In this document: positions 55,623-64,000 of the stretch, piece by piece
Position numbering within the stretch: the first letter of the stretch is position 1
How the letters are laid out: each line of letters begins with the position of its first letter
DNA from: Seminavis robusta
Lineage: Eukaryota > Bacillariophyta > Bacillariophyceae > Naviculales > Naviculaceae
NCBI GenBank assembly: GCA_903772945.1
Contig: CAICTM010000163.1
Coordinates: forward strand, 39,375-103,374
Direction: 5' to 3'
DNA: 64,000 nucleotides
Notes under the pieces: model-generated
The model's input: only the letters and a program-made list of their open reading frames with translations
Told to the model about the DNA's origin: nothing
Databases searched by the model: none
Program-made: the position numbers and the translations under genes

Positions 55623-57150
55623 TCATTCAAATTCATCAAAACCTTGGAGATAGTACTCTCTGATTCCTCTGATCTGTACCGAATGCGAAAGGACAATGCT
55701 ACCTCGGGAAACCTGGACCTTGACCTCACCTTTCTCATCGACCACTGCCTCTGCACCATCCCACACATGAGTGTCTCCTGCCACGCTCATCAAGGAGCAG
55801 AACTCCATCCGATTCACCCAGGTAGATCGTATCGTTCAAATAACTGGACAGGACTGGCCGTCTACTCATTCCTTCAGGTGTCAGGCAAACATAAATTTGC
55901 GCCCTTAGGTTGCCCTTTAGACTTGTGGAGAAGCTGCCTGAATTCCAGGCTGTCGCTGGCATCATTAGGTAGCTCCCATGCTGTATGAAAGCCATCTTGT
56001 CGTCAGCATCACCAAACTGTGGGTTGGTGATAAGTTTTAGGACCATCCCGTGCTCCTGCAATGGCATAAACACTGAAGACGTAGACGTCTTTATCCAGAA
56101 GATGGTTTTGATTCCTGGGCAGTATGTCAATGTGATAGTGCTGCAGGTTCTTGGTAAGCAAACGTCTTAGAATGGTAGGATTACCATTGAAACATGCCAC
56201 TGCTTGGCACATCCCTGCCCATTGACTGCAATGCTCCGCAGCAAGTCTGCATGTTCCTCCAGTATCTTGTACCTTCCTTCAACCTCTGCCGCCACAGCAC
56301 TTTCCTTCAATGCTTTCAATGCTGCCTCTTTATCAGTGTTATCGTCCGCCATGTAAGCCTTCAGATCCTTCCTCATCATCTCAATCAAAGAGTTCCCAGT
56401 AGGATTATCCGTTTCGCCATTGCAGAACATGGTATGGTTGTACCCACTTCCTTTTTGGAAGCAACTCCACCCAAAAACTGGTCGGTGGTAGGAAACCTTT
56501 CACTTTGCTCTCGTAGTAATGGAGAATGTGTTTGTCGTCTCAGTGGCATGGACCTGCCTCAGCATCAGAGAAATGATGAACAAGCATTGGCGACTGATCA
56601 TCATCACTCATCTTTATCGTATTGCATATGTGACCTCCCCACTGAAAAACTGTCTTGTTTTTCTCCCGATCAATCTTCTGCCTTTCATTGGCTTCTCCTC
56701 CACAACCAGATGCTTGTAGGTCATTCCACCACTCACGATGACGATGCACTCATGATCCACTGAATTCGAAAAGAAAGCTGTCTGGTACCAGTTGTAAGTA
56801 GTTTCGCGAAAGTATCCTTCGAGTAGACAGGAACATCTTTGTACAACTGATGATACCTCTGCCAGGTTTCATTCAAGCAAAAGAGTAAGGTTGTAGGGAT
56901 ACCTCGCCTTCTTTTCATGGCTTCTATTAACATGGTTATCGACAAGGATCCTCATCAGTCGTTCCTGGACAATCTGTTGCGGGTATCCATACCAACAGTA
57001 TGGAGCATGCCGGACCTATGCTGCCCCTTCAAGTTCCTGTTTTTGTTAAGACATTCTTCATAGAATTTCTGGAAGGCTTTGTTGTCTGTTTGGAAGAGAA
57101 ACAGAACCCGTGCAGCACAGAGAATAGGCAACCCTTTCTTGAACAATCGC
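55623..57150 (-). pseudogene. Decayed long ORF of unknown family
   Basis: Minus-strand fragments in several frames follow one another: FKKGLPILCAARVLFLFQTD (57.1 kb), EAMKRRRGIPTTLLFCLNET (56.9 kb), KIDREKNKTVFQWGGHICNT (56.6 kb), EMMRKDLKAYMADDNTDKEA (56.3 kb), LKLITNPQFGDADDKMAFIQ (56.0 kb) and REYYLQGFDEFE with a stop at 55623. The even spacing and shared orientation suggest a single broken gene of at least 500 codons. Family unknown; a transposon origin is likely from the context. Confidence 0.45.
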
Positions 57151-58029
57151 TACCAGGTGGCCCAGGCTGGCAGACCCTCAAGGCAAAGGTTCCTTTCTTG
57201 CCAAAGTGTGGGTTGAAGGTAGACCAAAAGTGGACTGCAATCTCGCAGTACTGGGGGGTGGATTCACCAGAGAGTTTAAGATCCCAAGGAAGTCTTCCAT
57301 TTGCTGCAGGTTATCTGAGAGTTTATCCTCCCCGCACAAGGGCATGTCTCACCATTGAGAACCTTTTGAGATCCAAAAGACAATTGCAGCCTTCTTTTTT
57401 ACCTTTCTTTACCTTTGCGACACAAGCAGAAGACTCCTGGATCCTCCAGAATAGACCCGTGGCCCAACCTGTTATCGGAGCTTATTACCAGTACTGAAGG
57501 CATTGGCGAGTTGTACAATATTTGGAGGCAAGTGTGGCGTTGGTGGACTTGGAACTGTATGATCTGTTCAGGCGGTGGATTTTTTGGCTGTTCAGGCGGT
57601 GGACTTGGAACTGTATGATACCAAATTATGATCTGTTCAGGCGGTGAGTTGGCGTGGACTTACAGTCTTGGCAGTTCTGATTGAGTCTGTACAATTCCGG
57701 TCCATGGAGTGGATTCGCATTGGTTCACCTGGTGGTTTGACTTCGGGACTTGACTACCGATCCGCACGTTTTTCAGCTTGACCACGCTGGCTGTTGGACT
57801 GTAGCGATCCGGTACTAGGTGAGTGGGTTCAACCGCATACATAAAAAGCGGTTAACCGCAACAGAAACGTTAGGCTGTTGCATTCACTACTAGTATTACT
57901 GGTTGGGTTAGACGTTGACCTGTTTGGCTCCCTGGCTGAGTGCTGCTTGGCTGCTTGTGCTTGTCTGTTTGGTCTGTTTGGCTGTTTTGGCTTCTCGTTC
58001 CTTGGGTGCACAGCTCCTTGGTCTTGCTG
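57151..58029. other. No supported gene
   Basis: A 165-codon plus frame at 57000-57497 is antisense to the decayed minus ORF and is probably its shadow. GTGGACTTGGAACTGTATGA occurs twice near 57540-57640 together with CTGTTCAGGCGGTG. Confidence 0.4.
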
Positions 58030-58310
58030 ACACTGTGCGGATGGACCTGTTCTTGGGCTGATTGGCTGTTCGGCCGAGGCGGATGGAGCTGTTCCTGAGC
58101 TGATTGGCTTATTCGGCCGAGGCGGATGGAGCTGTTCCTGAGCTGATTGGCTTGTTCGGCCGAGGCGGATGGAGCGTTTCTGAGCTGATTGCTTTCGCCG
58201 AGGCGGATGGAGTTTTGGATTGGCTTTTCGGCCGAGGCGTGGACTGTTCCTGAGCTGATTTGCTGTTCAGCCGAGGCGGTGGACTGTTCCTGAGCTGATT
58301 GGCTGTATCT
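58030..58310 (+). repeat. Minisatellite, ~43-bp unit, about 6 copies
   Basis: The consensus contains CTGTTCCTGAGCTGATTGGC and TTCGGCCGAGGCGGATGGAG. The first copies are near-perfect; later copies carry deletions. The minus frame across it (57870-58370) is an artefact of the repeat. Confidence 0.8.
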
Positions 58311-58379
58311 AGGCTCAGCGTGGCGGATTTTCTGCTGGCTTGACGTTGGTCTGACTGGATGTTGAGGCACCTGGTGAAA

Positions 58380-58850
58380 ATGGTTTTGAGCTGTGTACCG
58401 AATCTGGCCCTTGAACCTTCAGGAATTTGAGCTGTATACCGAATCTGGACCTTGAACCCAGATTTTGATGCTGTACCGAATCTGGCCCTTGAAGGTTGGA
58501 TTCTGTGGTTCTAGATTGAACTTTGAGGTGTGGATTTCTGAGGCGATTTTACGTTGGATTTTGGTTCGAGGCGGGTGTGAGAATTTTATGATGACTGGAC
58601 GTTGGTCTGATTGGCTGCAGACTTTGGTCTGATTGGCTGCAGGGTTGTTGGCTCAGGGTTCTGGCGAAAATGGATTCTTGAGCTGTGTACCGAATCTGGC
58701 CCTTCGAAGGTTGGATTTTGAGTTCTAGATTGAACTTTGAGGTGTGGATTTTGAGGCTATTAAAGTTAAGGTGATTCAACATTGAGGCGCTAAGATTTCG
58801 AGGCGCTCGGATTTCGTGGCGCTTGGATTTTGATCACATTCCTGAATCAA
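58380..58850 (+). repeat. Degenerate longer-period repeats
   Basis: GAGCTGTGTACCGAATCTGG recurs (58390, 58432 and 58470 in variants, and 58680). A block starting GAAGGTTGGATT and ending TTGAGGTGTGGATTT occurs at about 58490 and 58708, a spacing of roughly 215 bp. Confidence 0.65.
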
Positions 58851-60930
58851 TTCCATAAAGGCACAATACGAATAGTACACTTCAAGTAGCTGATTACCAC
58901 ATAAAACTCTCACCAAACGCTCCCAGATACCTTGTTATTGAGGAGAAAAAGGACCTCGTTTGTCATTGCCAACTTCTGGAGGTCTGTGCAACCAGAGGGA
59001 CCATAGTATCATTGAGTTGTGGAATGGTAATCCTCTACCTATACAGATGGTGGAACTGTAACCATCTATTCCGCCTCTGATCTTTCAAAGGTAAGATCAA
59101 AGCATTCAGAGATTGTGAAGAACCAATGACCATGACATCTTACAACTCATCAACCACTACCAGACATGAGGGCTTTGAAACTACATTGACTCTATGTTCT
59201 ATCACGGTTCGAGTGCTCCTGGAGGAAGAAGAAGCAACAGTGACATGAGTTATTGACCAAGGAGAGGAGAAAGAAGGAAAGTCCAACAGCGAGGAGGAGG
59301 ATGAATAGGCCATATAGTTTACTTACATGTAGTAGCGACAATATTAGGTTGATTGTTGTCACTTGGTATTTCGTTGTAGAACGGTTGATTGTGGAGTTGG
59401 ATATCAAAGCTCCTGCGCCCTGGAAAAGGCACACTCCGGCAGGATGAGAACAACCAAACAGTGCCATCAAACAGCGCAAAAGACTCACCATTGAATTGGC
59501 CAGTGTTGAACTGGCCACAATACAGATAGAGGGAACCATTATATCAATATGATGGTGTTGAATGGGGCTCCTGTCAATTGGTATGGAGTGAGTGTTGAGT
59601 GTCGACGCTGGGAGTTCTCTTTCAATTGCCGCCGAACCAGTATCACGGCACCACCACAGGAATCACCAAGGTAGCTACCTATCCAGTGCTGAAAGGGGCT
59701 CTATTGTTGATTCCAAGGGTAGCAAAGCCATTGCGTGGTGCTGAAAGGGGCTCCTCCGTGCAAGGTTGATTGTCGTGTCAGTGGATTGGTTCTCGTCTGT
59801 ACGGAGGAATGGGGCGCCACCGGGAAATTCAACCAACACGAGAACTCCCACCAACCAGCCAAACAGTGGTAAAGGTAGCTTCCTGCAATGGAAACAGAAC
59901 AGATGTAAGACCTGGAATTCGCCTAAACAGTGCCACTCCAGGAGTCCCCTCGCAACGTTGCAATGGTACCAGTACCAGGCAGGTACGTACCGTCATGCTA
60001 GGTGCCGATCGTCTACGGTAATCCGAATATCTAAATTGAAGATATGCACTCTTAAACAGGGCCTTCTGTGATAGAACTGAGGCTCCTGGTGGATTCCTTG
60101 AGTGTCGAACGGTGCTCCGGTGGAACGCCATGGTCGGATTTCACGCGAACTCGAATATCGTGAATTGGCCTCTAGCCACTTGCCGACCAAGGTATCTTCG
60201 CATATCCACCTAGCAGCCTCTTCTCCTGTCAACCAAACGTAGATAAAGGGTATATAAAGAGGTTGTAAGCGGCAGCATAGTCTAAAGCAACTGTGACAGC
60301 AACAATCGTTCGATTTACTCGCACTCGCACGTACGTACCGACAACCGGATCATGATCGATCAAAGAAAAGAAAAAGGAGGATCCTTGGAACACGAGAAGA
60401 TGGCCTTGGAGACTTTCTCTCCACTTGCAATGCTATTTAGTCAATTTTCTATGGACCGCTCTTGTTGAATAAATAGCGTTGCTCATGGTGAGAGCAGCGT
60501 CAATTCCATCATCTCGATAGGGGTGCGATGGGTTGTGGAAATGGTATCTTCTGATGGCGGTAAAATCAAAAGCCGAGAAAAGCCAGGTCTTTGCCGGCGG
60601 CATTAAAAGCAGCCATAGACTTAAAGCATAATTAATAGAAGACTTAACGTACACTCCGATGGATACTGGATTTTGGAAATTATTGCTAATTCTCTGCAAC
60701 TCCGACTGGTTCGTGTGTGGCCATTGATTCTGCGACCGAAAGAGAAGCCCATCTCCATCACCCGAACAGCGATCCAAGGTAGCTACCTTGCTATTTCATG
60801 CTCCAGCTCGCGGTCACTCGCAGATTCCGAGCTGCAATTCTTGTTGTGGTGGGTAGCAGCGCTGCAGCCTTTCTACCCAACAACCACGATAATAACACGG
60901 TGTGTAGAAAGGCTGTGGCGGTGGAACCTT
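58851..60930. other. No supported gene
   Basis: About 2 kb. Frames up to 115 codons exist on both strands without recognisable domains. GAATGGGGC / GAAAGGGGCTC strings recur near 59560, 59690 and 59740. A TATATAAAG string lies at about 60251 without an obvious ORF behind it. Confidence 0.4.
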
Positions 60931-60934
60931 CCAT

Positions 60935-61504
60935 GCTACGTTTGGCTGAGCACCGCTCGAGAGCCTTGTAAGGACAGGCTGCTTCGATGACAGAGTTCAT
61001 CCCATAGAGGACATCGTCGAGATGCAAATCTGGAGCGGCTACTCCATTCCAAGCTGCGTTGACACGGGCTTGGTACTGTTGTGGCGTTTCTCCGCCTGCA
61101 CGAGCAGCAATGGTGTTGACTGCTTGTTGGCGTTGCCCAGTATGGCATGCAGAGATGCTTCCACGAACGTTAGTCTTGTAGGCACACTTGGCAGAACCCG
61201 TAGTCATCTCGCAAAGGAGATTGTCGCATTCCGCGGCATCGGCAAGAGCAAGTCCATTGAAGACTTTCTCCATGCGTTCAGCCCACTTGATTACCTGTCA
61301 AGGGGTTGACGACCCATCGATGATGGCAACCTTGAAGGTGTACTTGGCACTGGCAGGATCCGCTGGAACAGTGCGTAGTTTGTAGGTGGTAGCTCGAGCA
61401 TCGTCGATCTCGAGTTCTTCTTCGATGATGAGAGGAAGAACAGGTTTGTCGCGCAACTGTTTGTCATAGTTGGCGTACGCAGGTTTGCTCTTAGCGATCT
61501 TCAT
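60935..61504 (-). pseudogene. Ty3/gypsy gag with one internal stop
   Basis: MKIAKSKPAYANYDKQLRDK starts the frame. A single TGA at 61298-61300 interrupts it, and the same frame resumes with QVIKWAERMEKVFNGLALAD and runs on through a capsid-like helical segment (GGETPQQYQARVNAAWNG) to about YKALERCSAK. The first 60 residues match the gag remnant at 36.6 kb. Gag packages the element's RNA in virus-like particles; this copy is inactive. Confidence 0.8.
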
Positions 61505-61564
61505 CATGAGCAATGGTTTGGATAGGTTGAAGGTAGCTGAAAGCTATTGTGTTTGTTAACAAAA

Positions 61565-61992
61565 TGCACTACGCTAAAAGCTAGTAGTAGTGTTAAGATC
61601 TTTCGAGTTTGTTGTTGAGAGAATGTAAATTATAAGAGAGATTAGAAAGCTATGAAAACTAATCAACGAGAGAGATCATCATCAAGGGATCGTAGATCTG
61701 AACTCCCGCGGGAGACTGTAAAGTGTGATAGCGTAGGTTGTGGTAACAATCCTACGTACTCCACGATCCAAAAATGGAACGCCTGGAAGATTCGTCTAGC
61801 ATGGATCTAGTAGCGTGGAAGCTCTCCATGCTGGCTAAATATCTAGCGCGATGTTTCATCATTGACCTAGTATGACTAGAGCGGTCATTGAGAACCCTGT
61901 CTCAATGATTATTCATGAGAGACTCAGTCATGAGTCGAACTCAAACCCTATCTAGGATCGAATCGCGAATAAGGCTAAGAGCCGTGTTTGCA
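61565..61992 (-). repeat. LTR of the Ty3/gypsy fragment
   Basis: 428 bp, TG...CA ends on the minus strand, with the palindrome CTCCCGCGGGAG at 61703-61714. Clear similarity along its length to the LTRs at 36113 and 40245. Confidence 0.85.
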
Positions 61993-61999
61993 TTTCTAG

Positions 62000-63320
62000 T
62001 TAGAGCGTTTGATCCGTGTGACAGATTTTGAAAATTGGCTGGCTTGTCTTGTTCTCTCGCAAATTACAAAAAGTTAGGAATGGGCGCCAACCGCTACCGA
62101 TCGGGTATCCCGGGTTCCAAATTGGTAGCTCTATGTAGCCGATCGGCAGCAGAAGTCTCTTGGAACGAGGAGAATACTTATAGCTTGGCTTTGCACCGAT
62201 GTCTGGGACCACACACAGTGGGGAGGCAATGGCATCCACATCCGCAAGGAAGAACCGCCGTTTTAGGCCCTCACCCATTTTCTTATCGACCTTTGCATCC
62301 TTCTGGAGTGGTACAAACAGGTCTGACAGCATCACTTCCTTCTCTTCTGTCACCCAGTGGGCACTCTCTATCACTGCATTGGTCCCGCTTGCCAGGTGGA
62401 TACCCCCGAATTTGGTTCTACGGGCATCAGGATCGTCATCAATCCCTTCCAGTGTCACAAAGCACTGGATATGACCTGGCAGCTTCCCATACCCACATCC
62501 TCCTCATCTCCCCAGTCAAACAAGGCCCAGTCTCTCCACTTTCCGCCCCCTCTGAACTTGGGATGACCATAGAATATTTGGCCATTCCGTTTGTGCTGAG
62601 TGTAAATTGGGAGCTGATAGTCATCCACGTCCTCAACCAAATCTTCCATTTTCTCCTGCAGGTCCAAGAGGAACGCAAGCAGCTCATCACCCACATTGAC
62701 GGTCGACTTTTCCACATCACCCTTCTTTATAATCCTCTTCTTCCTCCTTGCGGGCCGCCTATCCTTCAACTCAATGAATGCATCGCCATGTCCACCATAG
62801 TACACCCCCATCATGGCTCCACCCGTCACAGGTTCTTCCTGGTTGGCTACACTTTTGGTTCCTGGGTTGGTAGTCCTTCCTCGTGGATTGGTACTGCTTT
62901 CCAGTGCGGAGGTTGAGGATTCGGAACCATCATCGTCGACTTCGGGAGGCAGTGGATCAAACCTCCCATACCATCCCATTCGTCTCCAAGGGGATGTAGT
63001 TGCTCAAGATGGTTTCAATTTGGGCATGGAAGTCTTGCGCTTTTGTAACTTTATTGGAGGTTTCTCCTTCCCTACCCACAAACATACCTTCCAAATCCTC
63101 AAGTGCTTGGTCATGACGAGAATCCGCAAACATCTTCTTTCCTCTGGATTTACCTTCCGAATAGTTAACCACAAAGCCAACAATCGCCCAGGCTTGATCC
63201 TGCTTCCGATAGTCAAGGGTGAAACAGGATAATGACATCTTCAATGCAGTGATTGAAAGGTTGTCAAACTGGCCCGTAACTGCCCCATCAATGTAGAACT
63301 GGACCCCACCTACACGCTGA
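62000..63320 (-). pseudogene. Transposon-like ORF of unknown family, three frames
   Basis: Successive minus-strand frames read as one protein: GVQFYIDGAVTGQFDNLSIT and TKAQDFHAQIETILSNYIPL (63.3-62.96 kb), then IYTQHKRNGQIFYGHPKFRG with KWRDWALFDWG (62.6 kb), then TLEGIDDDPDARRTKFGGIH and RRFFLADVDAIASPLCVVPD (62.45-62.2 kb). The order LEP/FTL-like block, FHAQ block, HP-x-(F/Y)-RG-x-G-x-W-x-DW block and DVD-x-I-xSP block recalls, from memory, multicopy transposon ORFs in diatom genomes, perhaps Plavaka/CMC-like. No catalytic motif could be assigned. Frame breaks lie near 62.96 and 62.46 kb. Its 3' end lies within 10 bp of the LTR at 61992. Confidence 0.5.
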
Positions 63321-63324
63321 AGTT

Positions 63325-64000
63325 TTGTGCAACGCGGATTCGGATAGTGAACCTACCAGTGAGGACAGTGAGGTCAGTTTGGAAGGGTCAGATGCCACAT
63401 TGCAAGGTGAAAAAAAAGAGGACTTGGATGAAACCGGCCCCCCAGACGAAAACAACATAAACGCATTCAGAGCCTACCGTGTCAAGGCAAAGAAATTACC
63501 CGAGCTAACCGATTTGGAGAAGCGTGTCAAACTAGTGGATTATTCCTCCGTAGAAAATCATGGACACGCTCGTGGTACTCTAATGAATGATTTGTACTTG
63601 CTCTAGAGCATTATTGGAGGAAACTGTTCGCTAATGGACAACGAAAAGCTGGGAAAGAATCCAGACTACTTCTTTCAGCTAGTTGACAAAACTTGCTCCG
63701 AACTTAAGGAAGGTCGAGCAGCCCATGACGTACAAGTTAACTTGAAAGGAGATGAGGTCCTTCTCTCATACTGCAAACTGTCCCAGAGTCAAGATATTTG
63801 CTGTTCAGTGCTCGGAATTGGTTGGAGCAATTGCTTACCGAATCCACGCTCACAGTGAGTGATTTCTGTGTTTTCTCAGATGATGAATTCTTGATGGCTC
63901 CACACCTGAAAGGCGACCTATGTGGGTTAGTTGATCAGGGCGAGGCATACCAAACGCCTATAATGAATACGTGGCTGACCCACAGAATGAGATAGCATTG
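63325..64000 (+). pseudogene. Unrecognised decayed ORF, runs to the window edge
   Basis: One frame is open from 63325 to 63858 with a single TAG at 63604: acidic start (DSEPTSEDSEVSLEGSDATL), then RVKAKKLPELTDLEKRVKLV, and after the stop MDNEKLGKNPDYFFQLVDKT. Near 63800-63835 sense passes to another frame (LLTESTLTVSDFCVFSDDEF), which closes at 63995. Divergent from the transposon-like ORF at 63320. No family recognised. Confidence 0.35.

Larger units (their letters stand above)
60931..61992 (-). mobile_element. Ty3/gypsy fragment (LTR plus partial gag), same family as 36-41 kb
   Basis: On the minus strand: an LTR (61992 down to 61565), the shared leader TTTTGTTAACAAACACAAT, then gag from 61504 to about 60935, where the similarity to gag-like sequence ends. 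Protease and pol are absent. Confidence 0.85.

Noticed and set aside
57000-57497. 165-codon plus-strand frame
   Set aside because: It overlaps the minus-strand fragments that show better protein-like sequence, so I treated it as their antisense shadow.
57870-58370. 166-codon minus-strand frame rich in Ser, Ala, Gln and Pro
   Set aside because: It lies over the 43-bp minisatellite and reads the repeat. The unit length is not a multiple of three, and the openness is accidental.
60240-60480. TATATAAAG string as a core promoter
   Set aside because: No open frame or structured RNA follows within a reasonable distance, so a functional promoter cannot be supported.

Overview
The window looks like nuclear DNA of a diatom, probably a raphid pennate, although the species cannot be named from sequence alone. 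The evidence is short GT-AG introns of about 76-126 nt, compact single-exon genes beside genes with up to eight exons, short-repeat ankyrin proteins, a hybrid histidine kinase in a eukaryotic gene, and a Ty1/copia element with CoDi-like features (gag, a DQG-type protease, and an integrase followed by a chromodomain-like segment). Intergenic DNA is littered with palindromic TACCGGTA and GCTAGC strings.

Left part (about 3-31.6 kb) is gene-rich. In order it holds: an AAA-type ATPase with a long helical C-terminus (+); a SAM-domain protein with an N-myristoylation-type start (-); a two-pore-domain K+ channel (+); a serine carboxypeptidase S10 with eight exons and a C-terminal membrane anchor (+); an ABCD/YddA-type ABC transporter (+); an MFS transporter with an apparent one-base frameshift (+); a multi-pass TLC-like membrane protein (-); a class I SAM-dependent methyltransferase of the METTL13/EEF1AKMT4 type (+); an actin-related protein resembling ARP4 (+); a frameshifted ankyrin-repeat pseudogene (+); and a lysine-rich protein with an S1 RNA-binding domain (+). 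They form no operon and no obvious pathway. Each has its own start and termination region.

Right part (about 31.6-64 kb) is repeat-rich. It holds a degenerate Ty3/gypsy element with both LTRs (36.1-40.7 kb) sitting directly behind an open coding exon, a second fragment of the same family (LTR plus gag) on the minus strand at 60.9-62 kb, and a CoDi-like Ty1/copia element (49.8-55.2 kb) that ends before the reverse transcriptase core. There are also several decayed ORFs of transposon-like or unknown type, and a series of tandem and dispersed repeats. The repeats include a 153-bp array, a strict 10-bp array with an inverted counterpart, a 43-bp minisatellite, and two dispersed copies of a unit with duplicated 35-nt hairpins. 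One well-preserved gene stands in this repeat landscape: a four-exon membrane hybrid histidine kinase (44.4-48.3 kb).

Exon boundaries were assigned by hand from GT/AG signals, reading phase and conserved motifs. Family names come from recognised motifs, not from a database search.
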